Assembly: GCA_029057785.1 (NCBI GenBank)
Contig: JAIDZC010000003.1
Location: 1 to 34,719 of the forward strand
DNA length: 34,719 bases
Origin: Anaeroplasmataceae bacterium
GTDB lineage: Bacteria > Bacillota_I > Bacilli_A > Acholeplasmatales > Anaeroplasmataceae
Direction of reading: 5' to 3'
Shown here piece by piece: positions 14,968-23,212 of the stretch; the stretch's first letter is position 1; every line of letters begins with the position of its first letter. Under the pieces are notes generated by a model. That model saw only the letters and a list, made by a program, of their open reading frames with translations. It had not been told where the DNA came from and searched no databases. Position numbers and translations under genes: made by a program.

Positions 14968-17132
14968 AAATTATCTCTTTCTATATTGTCAATAAATTTA
15001 ATTTTTTTCATATTCACAATCATTTTCTCTAAATCAAGCAAGCTATAAGTTAACACCTTAAGTTTAACAATTGTTTGTAAATTCTGATTATTGTTTGCAT
15101 TGATAGATAAAATAGATAAACCATTTGCAGAAACCACATTCATAATATCTACTAACAAGTTATTATGAGTGGTGGCTGTAATCTTGATACAAACTGGATA
15201 TTTACGATTTGGATTCGTAGCCCAGGAAAGAGGAATCAAACGTTCCTTTGTAAAGGTGGAAGCATTCTTGCAGTTCGTATGGTGAATAACGATTCCATAG
15301 CCCTTAGTAACATACCCCATAATAGGATCACCAGGAATTGGATTACAACAGCTACCCAGCTTAAGCTGTGGATTGCTTAAGCCCTCAACAACTACACCCG
15401 TTTCTGAATTAGTAGTTAATATTTTTTGAGAACGCTCCATTTGCTTAGCTAAGTTCACCTCATAGCTTTGTTTTTCTCCTAAGCGGTTAATAACGGTTTT
15501 AACTGAAAGATTTCCTTTACCAATTTCATAATATAAATCTTCTAAAGAATGAACATTATTCTTGCCAAACTGAGAATCAACTATTGCATCATCAAGCTCA
15601 CAGGTCATCTTAGAAATACGGAACTCCTCTTCAAGACTGGCTTTGCCATTTGCAACCAAAACATCTCTATTTTGTTTATTTAAAAATCCTTTAATCTTGT
15701 GTCTAGCATTAGAAGTTTTAGCAATTTTCAACCAGTTTTCTGATGGACCAAACGAGCTTTTACTTGTCTTAATAGAAATGATATCGCCATTTTGAAGCTC
15801 ATAATCTAGAGGTACAATCTTTTGATTTACTAAAGCTCCTACAGTTTTATTTCCTATATTTGTATGAATTCTATATGCAAAGTCTAGTGGTGTAGCTCCC
15901 TTTGGTAAAGCAATAACCTCTCCTGTAGGAGTATAAACATAAACATTGGTTGTTAAAATATCTTCCTTTATCGTCTCTACAAAATCTTTTGCTTCACTAT
16001 TTTTATCTTCTTCTGAATACTCTAAAAGCTCTGCATACCATTTCAATTTAGAAGCAATCTCAAATTGTTCTTTTTCTCTTGAATATTCCACATTTTCCTT
16101 ATATGCCCAGTGAGCTGCGATACCAAGCTCTGCAACCTTATCCATTTCAACAGTTCTGATTTGTACCTCAAAAATCAGTCCATCACTACTAATTACAGTC
16201 GTATGTAAGGATTGATACATATTTGGCTTTGGTACAGCAATATAATCCTTAAATCTCTTAGGCACTGGTGTATAATGGGCATGAATAATTCCTAATACCT
16301 GATAGCATTCTCCAATCGTATTCACAATAATACGAATGGCCAAGATATCATATATATCCTCAAATGCTTTATTTTGATTCATCATCTTTTTATAAATACT
16401 AAAGGTATTTTTAATTCTACCCTTAATCTCAAACTGAGGAATTTGATGTGGGGCTAAAAAGCCTTTGATCTCATCGATTGTGTGATCAATACTATTTAAA
16501 CGAACAGAGGTGTTCGTTTTAATCTGATTAACAATTTTGGCATAAACTACAGGTTCAACATACTTTAAAGCCGTATCCTCTAGCTCTGCCTTGATTTGGA
16601 ACATACCTAGTTTATGTGCTAAAGGGGCATAAATTTCTAAGGTCTCTCTTGCAACACGCTTTTGTTTTTCTTCTGGGCAGGCACCAAGCGTTCTTATATT
16701 ATGCAAGCGGTCAGCAAGCTTAACAATAATGACACGAATATCCTTTGCCATAGCAAGAAGCATATGCTGGTGATTCTCCACTTGTTTTTGTTCCAAGGTA
16801 GCAAATTTCATTTGAGAAATTTTTGTAACACCTGCAACAATAGAAGCAATATCCTCACCAAAGGTTGATGCCAAATCCTCTTCTGTTTCTTGAGTATCTT
16901 CAACAGTATCATGTAGTAATCCTGCACAAATCGTTGCCGGTCCTGCATGAAGTTGTGCTAAAATAATTGCTACATTTAATGGGTGAATGATGTAGGCTTC
17001 TCCAGATTGACGAAATTGTCCTTCATGAAGACTACTTGCTAAATCATACGCCTTTTTCATCAAGACTTGCGATTCTTCTTTATGAATATATTGACTTGTA
17101 ATTGCGTATAAATCTTCATAGTTTACCTGCAT
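14964..17132 (-). CDS. relA: Bifunctional (p)ppGpp synthetase/hydrolase (RelA/SpoT, Rel)
   Basis: A 722-aa long RSH enzyme controlling the stringent response. Domain order: HD hydrolase (LLHDTVEDT, H74-D75), synthetase with the RFKD loop typical of bifunctional Rel enzymes and the EVQIRT...HWAYKE motifs, TGS (VYVYTPTGEVIALPKG), a zinc-finger/helical region, and a C-terminal ACT domain. The CCNPIPGD motif of the conserved-cysteine domain is present. The start is the ATG at 17130-17132, 8 nt after AGGAGG; the GTG at 17141 is part of that site. Both catalytic halves look intact, so this is probably the only long RSH. It follows apt by 28 nt and overlaps dtd. Confidence 0.96.
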   Translation of the reverse strand: MQVNYEDLYAITSQYIHKEESQVLMKKAYDLASSLHEGQFRQSGEAYIIHPLNVAIILAQLHAGPATICAGLLHDTVEDTQETEEDLASTFGEDIASIVAGVTKISQMKFATLEQKQVENHQHMLLAMAKDIRVIIVKLADRLHNIRTLGACPEEKQKRVARETLEIYAPLAHKLGMFQIKAELEDTALKYVEPVVYAKIVNQIKTNTSVRLNSIDHTIDEIKGFLAPHQIPQFEIKGRIKNTFSIYKKMMNQNKAFEDIYDILAIRIIVNTIGECYQVLGIIHAHYTPVPKRFKDYIAVPKPNMYQSLHTTVISSDGLIFEVQIRTVEMDKVAELGIAAHWAYKENVEYSREKEQFEIASKLKWYAELLEYSEEDKNSEAKDFVETIKEDILTTNVYVYTPTGEVIALPKGATPLDFAYRIHTNIGNKTVGALVNQKIVPLDYELQNGDIISIKTSKSSFGPSENWLKIAKTSNARHKIKGFLNKQNRDVLVANGKASLEEEFRISKMTCELDDAIVDSQFGKNNVHSLEDLYYEIGKGNLSVKTVINRLGEKQSYEVNLAKQMERSQKILTTNSETGVVVEGLSNPQLKLGSCCNPIPGDPIMGYVTKGYGIVIHHTNCKNASTFTKERLIPLSWATNPNRKYPVCIKITATTHNNLLVDIMNVVSANGLSILSINANNNQNLQTIVKLKVLTYSLLDLEKMIVNMKKIKFIDNIERDNL

Positions 17133-17160
17133 CAGGCTCACCTCCTTAAATACTTAAAAA

Positions 17161-17682
17161 TTATTCTTCTTCATATTCCATTAAAGATAAAACATCATAT
17201 CCCTTTAATAGGTCACGACCCTTTAATTCTACAAGCTCAATTAGACATGCAATGCCTACAACTGTAGCACCCAAACGCTCACATAAATTAATCGTAGCTT
17301 TTACAGTACCTCCAGTTGCAAGAAGGTCATCGATAATGACAACACGGTCTCCCTTTTTAAGAGCATCCTCGTGTATACATAAAGTATTAGAGCCATATTC
17401 TAAATCATATTTTTCATCTAAAGTTTTTCTAGGAAGCTTACCAGGCTTTCTGATAGGGGCAAATCCTATCCCTAAATTTGTAGCCACAGGACAACCAAAA
17501 ATAAACCCACGAGCCTCTGGTCCTACAATCATCGTTGCTTCCTTTTCTTTTGCAAACTTTGTAATCTGGTCGACAGAATAGCGATACGCTTCTCCATCTC
17601 CCATTAAAGGTGTGATATCTCTAAATATAATGCCTTCCTTTGGATAATCATTTATTGTTGCAACATAATTCTTTAAATTCAT
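17161..17682 (-). CDS. apt: Adenine phosphoribosyltransferase
   Basis: This cytosolic purine-salvage enzyme converts adenine and PRPP to AMP and PPi. At 173 aa it is typical. The PRPP-binding motif [13 protein letters not shown] is intact, as are the N-terminal [15 protein letters not shown] and the ARGFIFG segment. The ATG follows GGAGG by 9 nt. It is the first gene of the operon; pairing with relA is conserved in Bacillota and ties purine nucleotide supply to (p)ppGpp. Confidence 0.97.
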   Translation of the reverse strand: MNLKNYVATINDYPKEGIIFRDITPLMGDGEAYRYSVDQITKFAKEKEATMIVGPEARGFIFGCPVATNLGIGFAPIRKPGKLPRKTLDEKYDLEYGSNTLCIHEDALKKGDRVVIIDDLLATGGTVKATINLCERLGATVVGIACLIELVELKGRDLLKGYDVLSLMEYEEE

Positions 17683-17710
17683 AATTCAAAACCTCCAACA
17701 CATATATTGT

Positions 17711-17719
17711 ATTATATCA
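17711..17719 (-). promoter_or_regulatory. Extended -10 promoter of the apt-relA operon
   Basis: TGATATAAT on the minus strand is a perfect -10 with the extended TGn motif. No good -35 lies at the usual distance. It would drive all nine genes down to 9393. Confidence 0.55.
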
Positions 17720-17746
17720 TAGATTTATTAAAAAAAGGTTGATGAA

Positions 17747-19204
17747 ATGAAAAAAAAGTTAACAAATATCGAAGTTATTCTAATTGTAGGTACTACAATT
17801 AAGATTTTAGGTCTAGTTTACAAGATTTTACTCACAAGAATACTAACCATAGAGGGTATGAGAATTATGTCCTTTGTATTTCCAACCCTGAGTTTAGTTT
17901 TATGTTTATCCTCCCTATCCATTCAAACTGTAGTCAATCAAAATATATCTGCAAAGCTAAATAGTTCAAGAACGATTTTGAAATCTGCCTTTCGGATTAC
18001 CTTTATTTCCTCTTCTATAATTTCTATTATACTTCTGTTTTCTTTTCCGCTTTATAAACTAATTTATCAAAATAGCTTTATTTACTATCCTCTTTTAATC
18101 TGTATTCCTTTAATCTATTTATCTAACACCTCTGGTTTATTTAAAGGATATTTAGAAGCAAACAATAATTTTAAAACACCTTATTTTTCTAATCTTTATG
18201 AGCAAATTGCGAAGTTCACTTTGACATTCTCTATGCTGTTCATCTTTGCTAAACAAAGCTTAGAGTTTAAAATATTTATGTGTTTTTTTGCTCTTATGCT
18301 ATCTGAAGTAGTATCCTTTACTTATCTGTTTTTTAAAGTGAAGAAAAAGCATAAATTTGCTTATCGAATGATTGAAACAAATGGTTATGAAAAAAGCATA
18401 TTAAAACAAGCTCTTCCCCTAACTCTTGATCAGCTTGCAGTAACCATAACAGGCTATCTTGAGCCACTTATATTTTACTATGCAATGAGCTTAAATGGCG
18501 TGAATATTTATGAGTCCACCCTATACTATACACAAGTCTGCTCTTATGCCGTTCCTCTATTGCTATTTGCCCAGTTTGGAATTTATAGTATCACGAAATA
18601 TACCTTTCCTAAAATTACAAAAAATCAAGGAAAGCCTGAACTACATCAAATCTTATCCAAGGCTTTCTTCCTTTCTATGGTAATTGCAGCTTCCAATCTA
18701 GTCTTGAGTTTATTTTATGCTAAAGAAACATTAAATCTGATGTATAAGGATTCTAGTGCGTATCCTATTGTAGAAAAGCTTGCCATATTTTATCTCTTCT
18801 CTTATTTTAATCCAATTCTTATCTCTATTCTTCAGTCCTACAAAAAAGAAAAAAAGCTATTGGTATGCTCCATAGCTTCATATACAGTAACATTGGGATT
18901 AGTATTTATCTTAACATATCTTTATGGCAAATCTGGATTCTTGACAAGTATCGTTATCGGCAATATGCTAAAATTCAGTCTGCTTCTTTTCTTTGCCAAT
19001 CAAGCGGTACATTTTAAACCGCATTTGAAACGCTTGTTGCCATTAGGAGGAATTGTTGTCATTTATCTATTAATGAATTACTTTCACAAAAGTCTATTCA
19101 CTTTAATTATCTCAACTCTACTATGTGGCCTGTTAGCTCTGGTTCTTTTTTATCTTTTCTATAGTAAAAATAAAAAGTACTCTTATGCAAAGACGCATAA
19201 ATAA
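17747..19204 (+). CDS. MOP-superfamily flippase (SpoVB/MurJ/polysaccharide exporter type)
   Basis: A 485-aa protein with about 12-14 hydrophobic helices and almost no soluble domain, as in lipid-linked sugar flippases. The N-terminal KILGLVYKILLTRILTIEG and the later GLFKGYLEANNNFKTP and LPLTLDQLAVTITGYLEP segments match the SpoVB-like branch, which moves lipid II or polysaccharide precursors, but substrate cannot be told from sequence. The start follows AAGGTTG. It is divergent from apt. Its last 98 nt overlap the 3' end of the opposite-strand yetF-like gene. Confidence 0.85.
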   Translation: MKKKLTNIEVILIVGTTIKILGLVYKILLTRILTIEGMRIMSFVFPTLSLVLCLSSLSIQTVVNQNISAKLNSSRTILKSAFRITFISSSIISIILLFSFPLYKLIYQNSFIYYPLLICIPLIYLSNTSGLFKGYLEANNNFKTPYFSNLYEQIAKFTLTFSMLFIFAKQSLEFKIFMCFFALMLSEVVSFTYLFFKVKKKHKFAYRMIETNGYEKSILKQALPLTLDQLAVTITGYLEPLIFYYAMSLNGVNIYESTLYYTQVCSYAVPLLLFAQFGIYSITKYTFPKITKNQGKPELHQILSKAFFLSMVIAASNLVLSLFYAKETLNLMYKDSSAYPIVEKLAIFYLFSYFNPILISILQSYKKEKKLLVCSIASYTVTLGLVFILTYLYGKSGFLTSIVIGNMLKFSLLLFFANQAVHFKPHLKRLLPLGGIVVIYLLMNYFHKSLFTLIISTLLCGLLALVLFYLFYSKNKKYSYAKTHK

Positions 19205-19778
19205 TTTTCTTGTGATTTAGATGATGCTTATCTAGCTTCTTCATGAAGTCTTCATAGTCCCATTCTAAAAGCTTTAGACTATCCTTTATAATTTGACCAC
19301 TCATAATCACAGGGAGCTTGATTTCGTCAAAGCGTTCTTTTCTAAAAATCGACAAGGTTCCATTTGTCTCTAGAATGGCTAGCTTTATTTCATCAATATC
19401 CATAATATGTTCTAATCTCATTTGGGACACTAAATCGTCTACGGTATAGTGTTCCTTTTTCATATTTTGAATCAGAAGTTTGCCATCTAACACAATTGTT
19501 GTAGGAGATCCATCAATGATGTTTCTGAAAAAGGCACATTTAATCAGTAAAAGACTAAGTAATTTCTGCAAGACAACCAAAACAAATACACAAAAATAAC
19601 TAGGAAGAATAAACTGATCATTATCAATACCTAAAGCGCCAATATCTGCAATAATTAAAAGGACAACCAAATCGAAAATAGAAAGCTCTCCGACCTCTCG
19701 CTTTCCAAGTATTCTTAAAACTAAAATCAAACAAAAAAAGATAGCAGTTATCTTTAATAATAATATCCCATAGTTCAC
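19107..19778 (-). CDS. YetF/DUF421-family membrane protein
   Basis: Three N-terminal transmembrane helices hold the family motif RILGKREVGELSIFDLVVLL. The soluble C-terminal part contains the TTIVLDGKLL and YTVDDLVSQMR segments found in this family. Bacillus homologues are linked to spore or membrane functions of unclear mechanism. The start is either the GTG at 19776-19778, 6 nt after AGGTGA, or the ATG at 19784, which abuts that site; I prefer the GTG. About 223 aa. Its 3' end overlaps the flippase gene by 98 nt, so the YetF tail and flippase tail constrain each other. Confidence 0.85.
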   Translation of the reverse strand: MNYGILLLKITAIFFCLILVLRILGKREVGELSIFDLVVLLIIADIGALGIDNDQFILPSYFCVFVLVVLQKLLSLLLIKCAFFRNIIDGSPTTIVLDGKLLIQNMKKEHYTVDDLVSQMRLEHIMDIDEIKLAILETNGTLSIFRKERFDEIKLPVIMSGQIIKDSLKLLEWDYEDFMKKLDKHHLNHKKIIYASLHKSTFYFYYRKDKKEPELTGHIVELR

Positions 19779-19847
19779 TTGCATTCACCTAAAGTTATTT
19801 TTAACATAAAATACAATTCCTATTCATATATTTAACTGGTGAATCAT

Positions 19848-20207
19848 ATGAAACAAAAAGTGAAAAGTGGTATTAAGATTTATTTATTTTTAGTATTATA
19901 TTTAACAGTAGCAACTATAATCTATACTATCTATATCAACAAAACCAGTCAGGACTTTAACTTAATCGTAAAGTTAGTTATTGGTGGCGTTGCCTATATG
20001 ATGTTAGGATTTACCTATGCGAATGCAATTCATAAAAAAGGGCTTATTGTAGGACTATTTGTAGGACTTCTGCATTTCTTTCTCATCGCCTTAGTTTATT
20101 TTTTATGTACTGGAAAATTTGAATTTCAGGTTTTACCTTTCTTCATAAGTGTATTACTTTCAGGAATTGGCGGTATGCTTGGCGTTAATCTTAAGAAATT
20201 ATTTTAA
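19848..20207 (+). CDS. Four-helix membrane protein (TIGR04086-like)
   Basis: A 119-aa protein with four hydrophobic helices and a basic N-terminus (MKQKVKSG). The pattern GGVAYMMLGFTYANAIHKKG followed by GLFVGLLHF and a final SGIGGMLGVNLKK matches the TIGR04086 family of uncharacterised membrane proteins common in clostridia. The start at 19848 is 5 nt after GGTGA; the GTG at 19839 belongs to the ribosome-binding site. It lies 41 nt before rarA on the same strand. Confidence 0.75.
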   Translation: MKQKVKSGIKIYLFLVLYLTVATIIYTIYINKTSQDFNLIVKLVIGGVAYMMLGFTYANAIHKKGLIVGLFVGLLHFFLIALVYFLCTGKFEFQVLPFFISVLLSGIGGMLGVNLKKLF

Positions 20208-20248
20208 AAATCGCATAAATATGATACAATAAGCAGTAGGTGATGTAT

Positions 20249-21460
20249 ATGAAGCCATTAGCTTATCGAATTAGACCAAAAGCATTTGATGATATTGTTG
20301 GGCAGGATCATCTGGTAGGACCTAAGGGTGTCATAAGAAAAATGCTAGAGACAAATCAGCTTTGTTCTATGATTTTATATGGACCTGCAGGATGTGGGAA
20401 AACCTCTATTGCAGAGATTATTGCAAGCTACTACGCTCTAAATTCCTACCATTATAATGCTTCCATTGATAATAAAGCAAAGCTTAAAGAAATTGCAGAG
20501 GCTGCAAAACTTTATCAAAACGTTATATTGATTATTGATGAGATTCATAGAATGAAAAAGGATGTTCAGGATTTTCTTCTTCCCTTTGTAGAATCTGGTG
20601 CATTAACCATTGTTGGCTTAACAACCGAAAATCCTTATCGTGCAATCAATCCTGCTATTCGTTCTAGAACACATATTTATCGTCTAAATGAAATCACAAA
20701 GGAAGATATTATCAATCTGCTAAAGAAAACAATAAAACAAGAAAAAATGAAACCTATTACAGAAGATATCTTAGAGTATATTGCAATTGTGTCTTCCTGT
20801 GAGGTTCGTTCTAGTTTAAACATGCTAGAAATTGCAAATATGCTTGAAGAGGATGAAATCACTTTAGACAATGTAAAAGCATTAATTGGTAAAAAAAGCT
20901 TCGCCATAGATGAGGAAGGCGAAAGCTATTACGATATTGCTTCTGCAATGATTAAATCCATCCGTGGAAGTGATCCGAATGCTGCAGTCCACTATCTTGC
21001 AAGACTATTACAATCTGAAGATATTGAATTCATTGCTAGGCGTTTGATGATTTTAGCTTATGAGGACGTCGGGCTTGCAAATCCAAATGTGGGCCCTAGA
21101 GTTTATGCTGCATGTCATGCAGCCTTAGAAGTCGGTCTTCCTGAGGCAAGAATTCCTCTATCCTATGCTGCCCTAGATTTAGCTACTTCTCCTAAAAGTA
21201 ATTCTGCCTATCTAGCAATTGATGCTGCTTTAGCAGATTTAGAACAAATGACTTCTATGCAAATTCCTCCACATATCCTAAATAAAGAATTAAAAAGCCA
21301 TAAATATACATACCAATATCCGCACGATTTTAAAGGTGGCTATGTCAAACAGCAATATCTACCTGATGATCTTATCGATAAGGTTTATTACGAGCCAAAG
21401 GATACAGGAGCTTATGAACGCGGAATTAAGGAATATTTAAATAAATTAAAACAAAGCTAG
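20249..21460 (+). CDS. rarA: Replication-associated recombination ATPase RarA (MgsA)
   Basis: This AAA+ ATPase related to clamp loaders acts at stalled replication forks. Walker A GPAGCGKTS and Walker B LIIDEIHR are intact, with the sensor-1 region GLTTENPYRAINPAIRSR. The C-terminal MgsA-type tetramerisation region includes HYLARLLQSEDIEFIARRL and the KSNSAYLAIDAAL motif. The start is the ATG at 20249, 5 nt after AGGTGA. 403 aa. Its stop codon overlaps that of the opposite-strand FtsK-like gene (21457-21460). Confidence 0.95.
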   Translation: MKPLAYRIRPKAFDDIVGQDHLVGPKGVIRKMLETNQLCSMILYGPAGCGKTSIAEIIASYYALNSYHYNASIDNKAKLKEIAEAAKLYQNVILIIDEIHRMKKDVQDFLLPFVESGALTIVGLTTENPYRAINPAIRSRTHIYRLNEITKEDIINLLKKTIKQEKMKPITEDILEYIAIVSSCEVRSSLNMLEIANMLEEDEITLDNVKALIGKKSFAIDEEGESYYDIASAMIKSIRGSDPNAAVHYLARLLQSEDIEFIARRLMILAYEDVGLANPNVGPRVYAACHAALEVGLPEARIPLSYAALDLATSPKSNSAYLAIDAALADLEQMTSMQIPPHILNKELKSHKYTYQYPHDFKGGYVKQQYLPDDLIDKVYYEPKDTGAYERGIKEYLNKLKQS

Positions 21461-23133
21461 AATTTGATTTTTTCAAAGTCAGCTACAGATACATAAGGTG
21501 TTTGTCCATGATATAAGGTGCCATCCTTTCGAATGAGGACATCACCTTTTTTTTGTAGTCTGCACGCCATATCAGAACCAAAAAGCTTTACAGAAGTGGA
21601 AACATCACTCATATTAAAGGCGATAATATCACACTTATTCATCTCTAGCTTAGAAAGTGCATTTTTAGTTCTGGCAACAATAATCATCGTCATACCTGCA
21701 CGTGCAGAAAAACGAATTGCATAAGTAATCTTTTGATATAAACTCGCCGATATGCTTCCCATATCTAAACATAAAAAATGAAATTGAGGCAATAAAGGCT
21801 CCATATCAAGATTAGATTTTTTGATCTGTGCATTTGCTTCTTCTATGCTATCACAATTAAAATATTTTAAAACCTCATTCCTTCTTTCATATTCACTAAA
21901 GGCTTCATCTAAGGCGATAGACGCAGACTTCTCGTTGTTGACATACAAAAAGCCATCCTTATTCATTTGTGGAAATTCATGTTCAAAATCGTAAAAATAA
22001 ATATCACTGTACTTTATATTTTTGATTAAAATGCTTAGAACCAAGCTACGGATAAATGTCTTAATTCCACTTGTCGTATCTCCCGTTAAAACAATGAGTC
22101 TTCCTTCCTTCGCCTCAAAGCTGATATGACTTCCATCTACATCTACTGCTAAAGGTATCTTTTTACTGCTTCCTTCTTCCATCAGCATTGTTTTTAAGGT
22201 TAATAGCTTACGAAACTGATTCGGATAATCTAAAGCATACCCGTTTTCCTGTTTAATGAAAAAACACTGTCTATTAAAGAATCCTAAAATAGCTTTAATT
22301 TCCTCATCATTTCTATGGGCAAATTTCATTAAAATTCGTGAAGACGAATAGGAAGTCTTATAGCTATCTACCATAGCGTAGATTTTTCTTTCCTTTACAA
22401 AGTTTTTAAAGTTTTGAAATTTTTCTTTATTGATTTCATTTTGCAAAGTGAAATTCACTTGTTCTTCTGTATCCTCTAAGCTTTGCATAGTCATCTTTTT
22501 GGTTTGTTTTTTAGCAATTGTAGGGTAATGAATATTTTTAAAATATTTTTTTGTTGCGGTAATAGCCTGTTTGGGTAGCTTGGTTAAATGCCCTCCTTTA
22601 AAAATATTTAAAATCTTTAAGTTTGCAAAATAAGAGATTCCAATCAGCATAAAAGCAATGCCTAATAAAATACTACCAATCTTACTTACCAATAGACATG
22701 TTACCTGTAAAATCAGTGCCCCTATAATCCCACCACCACAGCTATAGCTAATGTTATAAGATTTTAAATAATGCTTATATAGGTCTAAGGTTTTACTTAA
22801 AATATTTGTACTAGACATTCCTAAGGCATCGTATAATCCTAAATGTGCAAACATTAAAAATGCTACAAAGATAAAAACCGATCCGATAAAGGAGATATGA
22901 TGGAAATCTAATCTCTTTTTTAAAAATAAGAATATAATGCAATAGCCCAGAATAAAGGCTAAAATTACAGTAGAAAAATCTCCAATCAAAAAGCTAAAAA
23001 ACAAGGCTAGTGTTCTTCCTGCCAAGCCTACTCTTCCAATCAATATAATACATAAAATACTGACACCAATACACACAGCGATATATAAATAATCCTTCTT
23101 TTCACGAATGATATGATTCTTAACCTTAGGCAT
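21457..23133 (-). CDS. FtsK/SpoIIIE-like protein with degenerate ATPase motifs
   Basis: A 558-aa protein with the FtsK/SpoIIIE layout: four or five N-terminal transmembrane helices (to about residue 175), a basic linker, then alpha and RecA-like beta domains. Similarity is clear (IYFYDFEHEF for the usual DPK segment, FSEYERRNEVL for MERRYELL). But the P-loop GATGSGKS aligns to GDTTSGIKT (351-359), with Ile in place of the catalytic Lys, and Walker B aligns to FHFLCLDMG (451-459), with Met for the catalytic Glu. The C-terminal winged-helix gamma domain that reads DNA polarity is absent. The frame is intact. It is likely a non-translocating relative acting as a septal membrane scaffold (inference). 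It lies downstream of rnj, behind a terminator; start ATG after GGAG. Confidence 0.85.
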   Translation of the reverse strand: MPKVKNHIIREKKDYLYIAVCIGVSILCIILIGRVGLAGRTLALFFSFLIGDFSTVILAFILGYCIIFLFLKKRLDFHHISFIGSVFIFVAFLMFAHLGLYDALGMSSTNILSKTLDLYKHYLKSYNISYSCGGGIIGALILQVTCLLVSKIGSILLGIAFMLIGISYFANLKILNIFKGGHLTKLPKQAITATKKYFKNIHYPTIAKKQTKKMTMQSLEDTEEQVNFTLQNEINKEKFQNFKNFVKERKIYAMVDSYKTSYSSSRILMKFAHRNDEEIKAILGFFNRQCFFIKQENGYALDYPNQFRKLLTLKTMLMEEGSSKKIPLAVDVDGSHISFEAKEGRLIVLTGDTTSGIKTFIRSLVLSILIKNIKYSDIYFYDFEHEFPQMNKDGFLYVNNEKSASIALDEAFSEYERRNEVLKYFNCDSIEEANAQIKKSNLDMEPLLPQFHFLCLDMGSISASLYQKITYAIRFSARAGMTMIIVARTKNALSKLEMNKCDIIAFNMSDVSTSVKLFGSDMACRLQKKGDVLIRKDGTLYHGQTPYVSVADFEKIKF

Positions 23134-23185
23134 AAAATCAGCTCCATACGCGTACTATAGCATGCCTAAAATAAAAAAAATGATG

Positions 23186-23212
23186 AAAAAAAGGCTACTT
23201 CGTAACCTTTTT
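23186..23212 (-). terminator. Terminator overlapping the end of the rnj-like gene
   Basis: Arms 23188-23198 and 23202-23212 pair (AAAAGG/CCTTTT core), and the rnj stop codon (23195-23197) lies inside the stem. Minus-strand RNA continues into a T-rich run. It partly separates the RNase J-like gene from the FtsK-like gene. Confidence 0.7.
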
